A program made the translations under genes and the position numbers. A DNA stretch of 64,000 nucleotides from Streptomyces humicola (GTDB lineage Bacteria > Actinomycetota > Actinomycetes > Streptomycetales > Streptomycetaceae), in contig NZ_JANFNG010000021.1 in NCBI RefSeq assembly GCF_024436035.1, positions 45,603-109,602 of the forward strand, read 5' to 3'. Below the pieces are notes generated by a model that saw only the letters and a program-made list of their open reading frames with translations, had not been told where the DNA came from and made no database searches. Each line of letters begins with the position of its first letter. Position 1 is the stretch's first letter. Of the stretch, positions 16,296 to 24,703 are shown in pieces.

Positions 16296-17459
16296 TTGGA
16301 GGACCGGGACCACGACCAGCAGCAGCCCGAGCTGCGCGAGCCGGATCTGCCGCGTACCGCCAAGGTGCGTCCCAAGGCGCTGCGCACGGGGTGGACGACC
16401 GGCACGTGTGCGTCGGCCGCCGCGCGCGCCGCCGCGTTGCATCTGGTGACCGGGGAGCCGCAGCGCTGGGTCGAGGTGGCGCTGCCGTCGGGGCAGCGGG
16501 TGACGTTCGCGGTGGAGCGGTGCGAGGAGTTGCGGCCCGGCCGTACGGAGGCGGTCGTGGTCAAGGACGCGGGTGACGATCCGGACGTCACGCATGGCGC
16601 GCACCTGACAGCGACGGTCACCTGGCGGCAGGCGCCCGGGATCGGGTTGCACGGCGGCATCGGCGTGGGCGTGGTCACCAAGCCCGGTCTCGGGCTCGAC
16701 GTGGGAGGTCCCGCCATCAACGCGACGCCGCGCGCGATGATCACCCAGGCGGTGCGCGAGGCCGTGGATCTCGATGTTCGCGGCGTGGATGTGACCATCA
16801 GCGTGCCGGACGGCGAGGTGCGGGCCCGCAAGACGACCAACGCCAGGCTGGGCATCATCGGCGGGATTTCGATTCTCGGCACGACCGGGATCGTCCGGCC
16901 GTTCTCGACGGCTTCGTGGCGAGCCAGTGTCGAGCAGGCGGTGTCGGTGGCGGCGGCCCAGGGCGAGCGCACGGTCCTGCTTTGCACGGGCGGGCGCACG
17001 GAGAAGGGCGCGATGGCGCTGCTGCCGGACCTGCCGCAGGTGTGCTTCATCGAGGTCGGTGATTTCACCGGCGCCGCGCTGCGGCGCGCGGTCGAACACG
17101 GCCTGGAGCGTGTGGTGTTCGTCGGCATGGTGGGCAAGCTGACGAAGCTCGCCGCGGGCGTGCTGATGACGCACTACACGCGCTCCGCAGTGGATCCGGG
17201 TGTGCTCGCCCGGATCACGCGGGACGTCGGCGGCGACGCTGCGCTCGTCGACCGGGTCGCCTCCGCCAACACCGCGCGCCACGGATACGAGTTGTGGCAG
17301 GAGGCGGGGTTGCTGGAGAGCGCGGGGGCGGAGCTGTGCCGTCGCGTCACGGACGTGATGGGGCGGTTCGTGGATCACCGGCTCGTGGCGGAGGCCGCGA
17401 TGGTGGACTTCACCGGCCGTACGCTGATCGCCTCCTCGGGTGGGGAGTTGCTGTCGTGA
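16296..17459 (+). CDS. cbiD: Cobalt-precorrin-5B C1-methyltransferase CbiD
   Basis: This 387-aa enzyme methylates C1 of the ring-contracted intermediate, a step assigned to the anaerobic pathway. Family motifs are LRTGWTTGTCASAAARAA near residue 28, VVKDAGDDPDVTHG near 90, GVGVVTKPGLGLDVGGPAINATPR (key words) near 127, and LGIIGGISILGTTGIVRPFS near 188. The start is TTG at 16296 because AAAGGAGGGA stands at 16281-16290, with GGAGG 7 nt upstream; the upstream GTG at 16278 lacks such a site. Its own strong ribosome-binding site suggests independent translation. The stop overlaps cobL (GTGA). Confidence 0.93.
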   Translation: MEDRDHDQQQPELREPDLPRTAKVRPKALRTGWTTGTCASAAARAAALHLVTGEPQRWVEVALPSGQRVTFAVERCEELRPGRTEAVVVKDAGDDPDVTHGAHLTATVTWRQAPGIGLHGGIGVGVVTKPGLGLDVGGPAINATPRAMITQAVREAVDLDVRGVDVTISVPDGEVRARKTTNARLGIIGGISILGTTGIVRPFSTASWRASVEQAVSVAAAQGERTVLLCTGGRTEKGAMALLPDLPQVCFIEVGDFTGAALRRAVEHGLERVVFVGMVGKLTKLAAGVLMTHYTRSAVDPGVLARITRDVGGDAALVDRVASANTARHGYELWQEAGLLESAGAELCRRVTDVMGRFVDHRLVAEAAMVDFTGRTLIASSGGELLS

Positions 17460-18739
17460 TCACGGTTGTGGGTGCGGGTACGGGCACGGGCCTGCCCGGA
17501 CCGGCGCGGGAGGCGCTGGCGGGGGCCACGCTCGTGGTGGGCGCGGCCCGTCACCTCGCGGCGGCGGAACTGCCGCCGGCCACCGAGCGGATCGCCCTGG
17601 GCCCGCTGGCCCCGGCGCTCGACGCCATCGGAGCCCGCCTGGCCACGCGCGAGCCAGGACGCGTCGTCGTCCTCGCGTCGGGCGACCCCGGTTTCTTCGG
17701 GATCGTGCGCGCTCTCTCCGAGCGGTTCGGCCCCGAACGGCTTGATGTGCATCCCGCGTCGGCATCGGTGGCCGTGGCCTTCGCCCGGCTCGGACTCGCG
17801 TGGGACGACGCCGTCGTGGTCAGCGCCCATGGCCGTGCGCTGCGCACCGCGGTCAACGTCTGCCGCGCGCATCCGAAGACCGCGGTGCTGACGGGCCCGG
17901 GGGCCGGACCGGCGGAGCTGGGCCAGGCTCTCGCCCGTACCGGACTCCCCCGAACCCTGGTCGTCGCGGGCGCCCTCGGCACCCCGGACGAGTACGTGCA
18001 ACACCTCACCCCGGCCGAGGCAGCGGGCCGTGACTGGCCGCCGGGCATGGTCAGCGTCGTGGTGTGCCTGGACGAGCGTCGGCTGGCTTCCTCCCTTCGC
18101 ACGGTGGCCGGTTCTCCCCCCGCCCCCGCCCGATGGGCGTTGCCGGAGGAGGAGTTCGAGCACCGCGACTCGATGGTCACCAAGTACGAGGTGCGGGCGC
18201 TGGCGCTGGCGCGTCTGGGGCCGCGCACCGGGGAGCTGGTGTGGGACATCGGCGCTGGATCGGGCTCGGTCGCGGTGGAGTGCGCGCGCTTCGGTGCCGC
18301 GTCGGTGGCCGTGGAGAAGACCCCCGACGGCGTCGAACGGATCCGGGCCAACGCCGCCGCCCATGGCGTGGACGTCGAGACCGTGCACGGCACCGCGCCC
18401 GATGTGCTCCCGGAACTGCCCGATCCCGATGCCGTGTTCATCGGCGGCGGCGGCCGGGACCTGCCCGCGATCGTGGCCGCCTGTGCCCGCAGGACGCGCC
18501 GCACAGTCGTCGTCACCGTCGCCGCCCTCGACCGCGTGCCCACCGTGCGCGCCGCTCTCACCGAGGCCGGGCTGCGTGTTGAGGGCGCCCTCATCCAGTC
18601 GTCCCGGCTCTCCCCTCTGCCGGGCGATGTGACGCGGCTCGCCGCCGCCAACCCCGTGTTCGTCCTGTGGGGAACCCGCGCAACGGCCGGCGGATCCGCC
18701 GGGGATGCGCTTGATTCACATGAAGGAGCATCACAGTGA
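17456..18739 (+). CDS. cobL: Precorrin-6Y C5,15-methyltransferase (decarboxylating), CbiE-CbiT fusion
   Basis: This 427-aa bifunctional enzyme methylates C5 and C15 and decarboxylates the C12 acetate, yielding precorrin-8. The N-terminal CbiE-like tetrapyrrole methylase covers about residues 1-210 (VVGAGTGTGLPGPARE at the start, VLASGDPGFFGIVRAL near 72). The C-terminal CbiT-like class I methyltransferase carries VWDIGAGSGSVAVECA from residue 262. The order CbiE-CbiT and the length match CobL. GTG at 17456 overlaps the cbiD stop; the stop overlaps the next gene. Confidence 0.93.
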   Translation: MITVVGAGTGTGLPGPAREALAGATLVVGAARHLAAAELPPATERIALGPLAPALDAIGARLATREPGRVVVLASGDPGFFGIVRALSERFGPERLDVHPASASVAVAFARLGLAWDDAVVVSAHGRALRTAVNVCRAHPKTAVLTGPGAGPAELGQALARTGLPRTLVVAGALGTPDEYVQHLTPAEAAGRDWPPGMVSVVVCLDERRLASSLRTVAGSPPAPARWALPEEEFEHRDSMVTKYEVRALALARLGPRTGELVWDIGAGSGSVAVECARFGAASVAVEKTPDGVERIRANAAAHGVDVETVHGTAPDVLPELPDPDAVFIGGGGRDLPAIVAACARRTRRTVVVTVAALDRVPTVRAALTEAGLRVEGALIQSSRLSPLPGDVTRLAAANPVFVLWGTRATAGGSAGDALDSHEGASQ

Positions 18740-20436
18740 TCGGCCTGATCGCCGCCACCGCGGCAGGCACTGCCGCCCGCGACCGGCTCGCCGCGGCCTG
18801 GCCCGGGCGTACCCGGGCCTACGAGGGCCCGGTACGCGAGGCCGTGACCCGCGCCTTCGCCGAATGCGAGCAGCTGGTGTGCTTTCTGGCGGCCGGCGCC
18901 GCGGTTCGGCTGATCGCACCGCTGCTGTCGGACAAGGCCTGCGACCCCGGCGTGGTCTGCGTCGACGAGGCGCAGCAGTATGCGGTGGCCCTGCTCGGCG
19001 GCCATGCGGGCGGCTCCAACGAGCTTGCGGAGCAGGTCTGCGACGTGCTCGGCGGCCGTCCTGTGGTCACGACGGCGACCGACGCCGTCTCCATTCCCGG
19101 CCTCGACACGCTCGGTTGGCCGGTCGAGGGCGCCGTCGCGGCCGTCAGCCGCGCGATGCTCGATGGCTCCCCCGTTCACTTGGACGCCCATGACGTCCAC
19201 CCCCTTCCTCCTCTGCCACCCAACGTAACGGCGACCACTGACAGTGACGTCCGGATCATGGTCACCGACCGGGCCGTCACCCCCGACGACCGGACCGCGG
19301 TGCTGCGGCCGCCGACGCTCGTCGTCGGCGTCGGCGCAAGCAAGGGCGCGCCCGCGGAGGAGGTCCGGCAGCTGATTGCCGCGGCACTGGCGGATGCCGG
19401 TCTTTCGCCGTGCTCCGTCGCCGCTCTGGCCACCGTCGACGCGAAGGCGGAGGAGCCTGGCATCGTCGCGGCGGCCGAACGGCTCGGGGTGCCCCTCGTG
19501 ACGTACGACGCGCGGCGGCTGGGCGCCGTCGAGGTGCCCCATCCCTCCGACGCTCCGCTCGCCGCGGTCGGCACCGCGAGCGTCGCCGAGGCCGCGGCGC
19601 TCCTCGGCGCGGGCGCGGGTGGCGAACTCCTCGTTCCCAAGCGCAAGTCCGCCCCGCCGTCCGGTCCGGCGACGGCCACGGCGGCGGTGGCGCGCCGCCG
19701 CCCGCGCGGCCGGCTCGCCGTCGTCGGCCTCGGTCCGGGCGCGCGCGATCTGCTCACGCCACGCGCCCGCGCCGAGTTGCGGCGCGCCTCGGTCGTCGTC
19801 GGCCTCGACCAGTACGTCGGCCAGATCCGTGATCTGCTGCGCCCCGGCACCCGGGTGCTCGAGTCGGGCCTGGGAGCCGAGGAGGAGCGGGCCCGCACCG
19901 CGGTCGCCGAGGCCCGCGCCGGGCATGCGGTGGCGCTGATCGGCAGCGGCGACGCCGGCGTGTACGCGATGGCCTCGCCCGCACTCGCCGAGGCGGCCGA
20001 CGACATCGATGTGATCGGGGTGCCCGGTGTGACGGCCGCGCTCGCCGCCGCGGCGATCCTCGGCGCGCCGCTCGGCCACGACCATGTCTCGATCAGCCTC
20101 TCCGATCTGCACACGCCGTGGGAGGTGATCGAGCGACGGGTGCGGGCGGCGGCCGAGTCGGATCTGGTGGTGACCTTCTACAACCCGCGCAGCCGTGGCC
20201 GGGACTGGCAGCTGCCGAAGGCGCTCGCCGTGCTGGCGGAACACCGTTCGCCGCAGACGCCGGTGGGTGTGGTGCATGCCGCGTCCCGGCCGGACGAGCG
20301 CAGCGAGGTCACGACGCTGGCGGGTCTCGATGTGACGACGGTGGACATGGTCACCGTCGTCACCGTCGGCAACTCCGCCACTCGGCAGGTCGCCGGACGC
20401 ATGGTCACACCGCGCGGTTACCGGTGGCAGCGGTGA
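18736..20436 (+). CDS. cobJ: CbiG-CobJ fusion: cobalt-precorrin-5A hydrolase / precorrin-3B C17-methyltransferase
   Basis: This 566-aa protein joins two activities. The N-terminal part (about 1-310) is CbiG-like, opening the ring-contraction lactone with release of acetaldehyde: LVCFLAAGAAVRLIAPLLSDK near residue 39, ALLGGHAGGSNELAEQV near 82, and the C-terminal CbiG domain VVGVGASKGAPAEEV near 195. The C-terminal part starts at about residue 325 with GRLAVVGLGPGARDLLTPRA and is CobJ/CbiH, methylating C17 during ring contraction. SGDAGVYAMASPALE-type and FYNPRSRGRDWQL motifs are present. Such fusions are common in Streptomyces. GTG at 18736 overlaps the cobL stop. Confidence 0.93.
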   Translation: MIGLIAATAAGTAARDRLAAAWPGRTRAYEGPVREAVTRAFAECEQLVCFLAAGAAVRLIAPLLSDKACDPGVVCVDEAQQYAVALLGGHAGGSNELAEQVCDVLGGRPVVTTATDAVSIPGLDTLGWPVEGAVAAVSRAMLDGSPVHLDAHDVHPLPPLPPNVTATTDSDVRIMVTDRAVTPDDRTAVLRPPTLVVGVGASKGAPAEEVRQLIAAALADAGLSPCSVAALATVDAKAEEPGIVAAAERLGVPLVTYDARRLGAVEVPHPSDAPLAAVGTASVAEAAALLGAGAGGELLVPKRKSAPPSGPATATAAVARRRPRGRLAVVGLGPGARDLLTPRARAELRRASVVVGLDQYVGQIRDLLRPGTRVLESGLGAEEERARTAVAEARAGHAVALIGSGDAGVYAMASPALAEAADDIDVIGVPGVTAALAAAAILGAPLGHDHVSISLSDLHTPWEVIERRVRAAAESDLVVTFYNPRSRGRDWQLPKALAVLAEHRSPQTPVGVVHAASRPDERSEVTTLAGLDVTTVDMVTVVTVGNSATRQVAGRMVTPRGYRWQR

Positions 20437-20666
20437 CGGCCGGCGCAGGGGCGGCGGCGGTCCGCGTGACGTCGCGCTGCGCGGGCTGCGGTTCATGCCT
20501 GCTGACCTGCCCGACCCATGCCATACGGCCGGACGGCGGCCAACTGCTGGTCCGCGCCGACCTGTGCACCGGCTGCGTCGAGTGCATCGACGTCTGCCCG
20601 GTCGACGCCATCGAAGAGACGACTGCCTCGGCACGTGCCGAGACGACTGCCGGAGGAGCCCGGTGA
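20433..20666 (+). CDS. Small 2[4Fe-4S] ferredoxin within the cobalamin operon
   Basis: This 77-aa protein has two classical cluster motifs: Cys16-x2-Cys19-x2-Cys22-x3-Cys26-Pro and Cys45-x2-Cys48-x2-Cys51-x3-Cys55-Pro, as in bacterial dicluster ferredoxins. A short N-terminal extension and an Ala/Thr-rich tail complete it. GTG at 20433 overlaps the cbiG-cobJ stop, and its stop overlaps cobH, so it is an integral cistron of the operon. It is likely to donate electrons to a corrin-pathway step, for example Co(II) reduction before adenosylation, or to the Fe-S protein CbiX; the partner is inferred, not shown. Confidence 0.85.
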   Translation: MTAGAGAAAVRVTSRCAGCGSCLLTCPTHAIRPDGGQLLVRADLCTGCVECIDVCPVDAIEETTASARAETTAGGAR

Positions 20667-21283
20667 CCCGCACCATTCACCCCATCGAGCAGGAGTCGTA
20701 CCGCATCCTGCGCTCGCGCCTGGACCTGTCCGGGCTGCCGCCGCTCAGTCGGGCCGTCGTCGAACGCGTCATCCATGCGAGCGCCGACCTCGACTACGCC
20801 ACCGACCTCGTCGTCGACGAGCCGGCGCTGACGGCCGCCCACCGGACACTGCACGCCGGCGCGCCCGTCGTCACGGACGTGGAGATGGTGGCGTCCGGCA
20901 TCACGGCCGTGAAGGCCGTGTGCCGGCTGCGCGATGCCACGTCGGGCCGCGGGCTGACGCGTTCCGCGCACGCCGTCCGCCTTGCTCATGAGCAGGTGGG
21001 GCCGGGAGCGGTGTGGGTGATCGGCTGTGCGCCCACCGCGCTCGAGGAGCTGCTGCTGCTCGATGCCGCTCCCGCTCTCGTCATCGGGCTGCCCGTCGGC
21101 TTCGTCGGTGCCGCCGAGTCCAAGGCCGCCCTGCGTGCGAGCGGTCTTCCGGCCGTCAGTAACGTCTCGGAGAAGGGCGGCTCCGCGGTCGCGGCTGCCG
21201 CGCTCAACGCGTTGCTCTACACCCCGGCCCCTGCCCCAGCGCACGCACAACCCCTCAGCACCCGCAAGGAGAACCACCAGTGA
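20663..21283 (+). CDS. cobH: Precorrin-8X methylmutase
   Basis: This 206-aa enzyme moves the methyl from C11 to C12, converting precorrin-8x to hydrogenobyrinic acid (CobH/CbiC). The proposed catalytic histidine is His38 in RVIHASADLDY. DVEMVASGI near residue 73, GCAPTALEELL near 120 and GLPVGFVGAAESKAAL near 143 are the other conserved blocks. The GTG at 20663 overlaps the ferredoxin stop and has GGAGG 7 nt upstream. A Pro/Ala-rich tail of about 20 residues follows the fold. Stop and next start overlap (GTGA). Confidence 0.94.
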   Translation: MTRTIHPIEQESYRILRSRLDLSGLPPLSRAVVERVIHASADLDYATDLVVDEPALTAAHRTLHAGAPVVTDVEMVASGITAVKAVCRLRDATSGRGLTRSAHAVRLAHEQVGPGAVWVIGCAPTALEELLLLDAAPALVIGLPVGFVGAAESKAALRASGLPAVSNVSEKGGSAVAAAALNALLYTPAPAPAHAQPLSTRKENHQ

Positions 21284-22203
21284 CCCCGCCGCCCGCTCTT
21301 CTGCTCGTCGGCCACGGCACGCGCGACGAGGCCGGAGCCGAAGCCTTCCGTTCCTTCGTCCGCGAGCTCGATGAGCGCAACCCCGAACTGCCCGTGGGCG
21401 GCGGCTTCATCGAGCTGTCCCCGCCGCCGCTCGCCGACGCCGTGGCGGAGCTCATCGAGAGCCGCGGCGTGCGGCAGTTCGCCGCCGTGCCGCTGGTCCT
21501 GGTGTCGGCCGGACACGCCAAGGGCGACATCCCAGCGGCGCTCGCCCGCGAGGAGAAGCGCCATCCCGGCACCGCCTACGCGTACGGGCGGCCGCTCGGC
21601 CCGCACCCTGCGCTGCTCGAGGTGCTGGAGCGGCGGCTCGACGAGGCGCTCGGCGAGGACGGCCACCGCTCCCCCTCCGACCGGGCGACGACCACCGTGC
21701 TGCTCGTCGGCCGCGGCTCGACCGACCCGGACGCCAACTCCGAGGTGTTCAAGGTCGCCCGGTTGCTGTGGGAGGGGCGCGGATACGCAGGGGTGGAGAC
21801 GGCGTTCGTCTCGCTCGCCGCGCCCGATGTGCCGTCGGGGCTCGACCGCTGTGCCCGGCTCGGGGCGCGCCGCATCGTCGTCCTGCCGTACTTCCTGTTC
21901 GAGGGGGTGCTCCCGGAGCGCGTACGCCAGCAGACCGAGGGCTGGGCGGCCGCGCACCCCGAGATCGATGTGCGCAGCGCCGATGTCATCGGCCCCACGC
22001 AGGAGCTGGCCGATCTCGTCATGGAGCGCTACCGCGAGACCCTCGAAGGCGATCTTCGGATGAACTGCGACAGTTGCGTCTACCGCATCGCCCTTCCCGG
22101 TTTCGAGGACCGCGTCGGCCTGCCGCAGCAGCCGCACCACCACCCCGAGGACCCCGCGCACAGCCACGGACACCACCACGGCGGCCATGCCCACACCCGC
22201 TGA
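21280..22203 (+). CDS. cbiX: Sirohydrochlorin cobaltochelatase CbiX (long form, Fe-S and His-rich tail)
   Basis: This 307-aa ATP-independent class II chelatase would insert Co(II) into sirohydrochlorin early in the pathway. It contains two CbiX-type half-domains: LLLVGHGTRDEAG (metal/catalytic His12) near residue 8 and TVLLVGRGSTDPDANSEVFKVARLLW (key words GRGSTDPDANSE) near 144. The C-terminus carries MNCDSCVYR near 263, the MxCxxC motif that holds a [4Fe-4S] cluster in long CbiX proteins. After it comes a tail with about 14 histidines, probably a metal store. Coexistence with CobN is discussed separately. It overlaps cobH by 4 bp and cobC by 17 bp. Confidence 0.92.
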   Translation: MTPPPALLLVGHGTRDEAGAEAFRSFVRELDERNPELPVGGGFIELSPPPLADAVAELIESRGVRQFAAVPLVLVSAGHAKGDIPAALAREEKRHPGTAYAYGRPLGPHPALLEVLERRLDEALGEDGHRSPSDRATTTVLLVGRGSTDPDANSEVFKVARLLWEGRGYAGVETAFVSLAAPDVPSGLDRCARLGARRIVVLPYFLFEGVLPERVRQQTEGWAAAHPEIDVRSADVIGPTQELADLVMERYRETLEGDLRMNCDSCVYRIALPGFEDRVGLPQQPHHHPEDPAHSHGHHHGGHAHTR

Positions 22204-23257
22204 CCGGCACGATCTGCGCCATCACGGCGACGCGGAGGTACGGGACGAGGGCGCGGCGCTCGTCGACCTCGCCGTCAATGTCCGGACCGGAACGCCCCCT
22301 TCGTGGCTGAAGGAGCGGATAGCCGCGTCGCTGGACGACCTTGCCCGCTACCCGGACGGGCGGGCGGCGCGGCGTGCCGTGGCGGCACGCCACGGGCGGC
22401 CGGCTGACGAGGTGCTGCTCACGGCGGGCGCGGCGGAGGCCTTCGTCCTGCTGGCGCGAACGGTCGCGCCGCGCCGTGCGGTGGTGGTGCACCCGCAGTT
22501 CACGGAGCCGGAGGCGGCCCTCCGTGACGCGGGGCACGCCGTCGAGCGGGTGCTGCTCGACGGCTCAAGGGGCTTCCGGCTCGATCCGGCGGCGGTCCCC
22601 GAGGACGCCGATCTCGTCGTGATCGGCAATCCGACCAATCCGACGTCCGTACTGCACCCGGCCGACGCCGTGGCGCGACTCGCCCGTCCCGGGCGGCTGT
22701 TGGTGGTGGACGAGGCATTCATGGACGCGGTGCCCGGGGAGGCCGAGTCGCTCGCGGGGCGACGCGACGTGCCGGGCCTCGTCGTGCTGCGCAGCCTCAC
22801 CAAGACGTGGGGTCTCGCCGGGCTGCGCATCGGCTATGTGCTCACCGCGCCGGAGACGGTGGCCTCACTGCAGCGCTCCCAGCCGCTGTGGCCGGTCTCG
22901 GCTCCGGCGCTCGCCGCGGCCGAGGCGTGCTCCGCGCCCGAGGCGCTCGCCGAGGCGGAGGCGGCGGCGGTGCGGATCGCCGAGGACCGGGCCCACCTGC
23001 TGGGGCGGCTCGCCGAGTCGGATCGTATCGAGGTGGTGGCCCCGGCTGCCGGACCGTTCCTGCTGCTGCGCACGGCGGGCGCGGCTGCGGTGCGGGTTCG
23101 TCTGCGGGCGTGCGGCTTCGCCGTGCGCCGCGCGGACACCTTCCCGGGGCTCGGACCGGACTGGCTGCGGGTCGCGGTGCGCGACCGGGCCGTCTCGGAC
23201 GCCTTCGTCGAGGCTCTGGCGAAGGCACTGCCCGAGCCGGACGGGCTATTGGATTAA
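22187..23257 (+). CDS. cobC: PLP-dependent L-threonine-phosphate decarboxylase-like aminotransferase (CobC/CobD type)
   Basis: This 356-aa fold-type I PLP enzyme resembles the histidinol-phosphate aminotransferase-like proteins found in actinobacterial cob operons. It probably makes (R)-1-amino-2-propanol phosphate from threonine phosphate for the lower-axial arm. The internal-aldimine lysine is Lys206 in LRSLTKTWGLAGLRIGY. The upstream GNPTNPTSV (about residue 147) and DEAFMDAVPG (about 175) segments are the substrate and PLP-binding regions. The ATG at 22187 overlaps the cbiX C-terminus by 17 bp. It is the last gene of the operon; no strong terminator is seen after it. An alternative is a general aminotransferase, but position argues for cobalamin. 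Confidence 0.85.
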   Translation: MPTPADRHDLRHHGDAEVRDEGAALVDLAVNVRTGTPPSWLKERIAASLDDLARYPDGRAARRAVAARHGRPADEVLLTAGAAEAFVLLARTVAPRRAVVVHPQFTEPEAALRDAGHAVERVLLDGSRGFRLDPAAVPEDADLVVIGNPTNPTSVLHPADAVARLARPGRLLVVDEAFMDAVPGEAESLAGRRDVPGLVVLRSLTKTWGLAGLRIGYVLTAPETVASLQRSQPLWPVSAPALAAAEACSAPEALAEAEAAAVRIAEDRAHLLGRLAESDRIEVVAPAAGPFLLLRTAGAAAVRVRLRACGFAVRRADTFPGLGPDWLRVAVRDRAVSDAFVEALAKALPEPDGLLD

Positions 23258-23327
23258 CCTCCAACCCCCGTGGCGTCCGGGGCGGTACGGATCGGGCCAA
23301 ACGCCGGTACCCGGCACGCGATCGGCT

Positions 23328-23364
23328 GTGATCACATGGATGCGGTTCGTGACACGGCGATCAC
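23328..23364. promoter_or_regulatory. GTGATCAC palindromes in the MFS promoter region
   Basis: A perfect GTGATCAC (23328-23335) is followed by GTGACACGGCGATCAC (23349-23364), in which GTGA and TCAC flank an 8-bp spacer. They lie 30-70 bp upstream of the MFS gene and could be an operator; the regulator is unknown. Confidence 0.25.
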
Positions 23365-23394
23365 TGCACGTCGGAGCAGATCGGAGCAGCGCTT

Positions 23395-24675
23395 ATGTCC
23401 GCGCGCGCGACCACGCCCGGCGCCCCGCCCGACGCCGCACCCGACGCCCGGGACCACGCCGGGGGTGGCGCCGCTCCCGCAGGCTTCCGCGCGATCTTCC
23501 GCCTCGCAGGCACCGGCCTGCCTTTGGCGGCGTTCCTGGCGCGGCTGCCCGCCGCGCTCTGCCCCACCGGCACGTTGCTGATGGTGACCGCCGCTTCAGG
23601 CATCGGACGCGCCGGCATCGTCGCCGGAGCGCTGTGGATGGGGCAGGCGGTGGGCGGGCCGCTGATCGGACGGCTGGCGGACCGGCGCGGGCACCGCCCG
23701 GTCCTGCTCGTCACCTCGCTGCTCAACGCCGTAGCGATCGCGGCCATGGTGGCCGCCGTCCTCGGCCATGGCCCGCTCACGCTGCAGACGGGCCTTTCCG
23801 CCGTCGGTGGTCTGACCATCCCGCAGATCGGACCGCTGGCCCGTACCCGCTGGTCCGCGCTGGCGATGCGGCACCCGCGCGGCCGTGAACTCATCGGCCC
23901 GGCCTTGTCGCTCGACGCCACCACCGACGAGCTGAGTTTCGTCGCGGGCCCGGCGGTCGTGGGGATTCTCGCCGCAGCGATCGATCCGACGGCGGGTCTG
24001 GTGTGTGCCGCCGTCCTCATCGCCGTCTTCGGTGTGGTCTTCGCCGTCCACCCGACGGCTCCCGCAGGAGTGCGGGCCCGGTCCGCCCGCCGTTCGGTCC
24101 CGTTGATGTCGCCGGCGCTGATCGTGCTGTTCGCGATGGCCACCTGCCAGGGGCTCGTCTTCGGCGCCGCCAACGCCGGGATCAACGCGATGGCCAAGGG
24201 GGACCTGGGACTTGCCGGTCTGGTGTGGGCGGCAACGGGTGCGACGAGCGTGGTGGCCGGTCTGCTCACCACGGCGCATCCCGGCCCCTGGGACCTGACG
24301 GTCCGGCTGCGTCTGGCGGTGCTCGCGCAGAGCCTGGTGGTGCCGCTCCTGCTGCTGACCGGCTCGGTCGTCGGCGCGGCCGCGGTCTTCGCCGCGCTCG
24401 GGCTCACGGTCGCTCCGCATCTCATTGCGAACTTCACTCTCGTCGAGCGGATCGCTCCGGCGGAACGCATGGGCGAGGCCATGACGCTGGTGGGTACGGG
24501 GCTGATCATCGGTCAGGCGATCGCCGCCCCGGTCGGCGGGCAGTTGGCGGCGGCTCACGGGTTCAAGGGGTCGTTCGCCCTGGGCGTAGCGGCCGCCGTG
24601 GCCTCGGCGCTCGTCGCCGTAACGCTGGTGCGTGAGCGGCGCTACCGGTGCCGGACCGTCCCCGTGCCGTCGTAG
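23395..24675 (+). CDS. MFS transporter
   Basis: This 426-aa protein of the major facilitator superfamily has about twelve hydrophobic helices. The cytosolic loop between helices 2 and 3 carries the MFS motif A variant GRLADRRGHRPVLLV (about residues 88-102). The first about 35 residues are polar and rich in Ala, Pro and Asp, which is unusual but common in Streptomyces drug-type transporters. A conserved-looking DATTDELSFVAGPAVVG helix (about 175) is typical of a subgroup annotated as putative efflux pumps. Substrate is unknown. Its 3' end overlaps a bidirectional terminator hairpin shared with the convergent surface-protein gene. Whether it is functionally linked to the cobalamin operon is not evident. 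Confidence 0.85.
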   Translation: MSARATTPGAPPDAAPDARDHAGGGAAPAGFRAIFRLAGTGLPLAAFLARLPAALCPTGTLLMVTAASGIGRAGIVAGALWMGQAVGGPLIGRLADRRGHRPVLLVTSLLNAVAIAAMVAAVLGHGPLTLQTGLSAVGGLTIPQIGPLARTRWSALAMRHPRGRELIGPALSLDATTDELSFVAGPAVVGILAAAIDPTAGLVCAAVLIAVFGVVFAVHPTAPAGVRARSARRSVPLMSPALIVLFAMATCQGLVFGAANAGINAMAKGDLGLAGLVWAATGATSVVAGLLTTAHPGPWDLTVRLRLAVLAQSLVVPLLLLTGSVVGAAAVFAALGLTVAPHLIANFTLVERIAPAERMGEAMTLVGTGLIIGQAIAAPVGGQLAAAHGFKGSFALGVAAAVASALVAVTLVRERRYRCRTVPVPS

Positions 24676-24698
24676 GCGGACGACGGCACGGGGACGGT
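24655..24698. terminator. Bidirectional terminator, 19-bp perfect stem
   Basis: The 19 bases at 24655-24673 are exactly complementary to 24680-24698, with the 6-nt loop AGGCGG. The hairpin begins inside the last codons of the MFS gene and ends 6 bp before the stop codon of the convergent LAETG protein gene. It can therefore serve both transcripts. Confidence 0.8.
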
Positions 24699-24703
24699 GG
24701 CGT

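Noticed and set aside
17551..20676. 1041-codon minus-strand frame opposite cobL and cbiG-cobJ
   Set aside because: Overlaps genes with complete motif sets on the plus strand; its translation is low in hydrophobic cores and rich in Arg.
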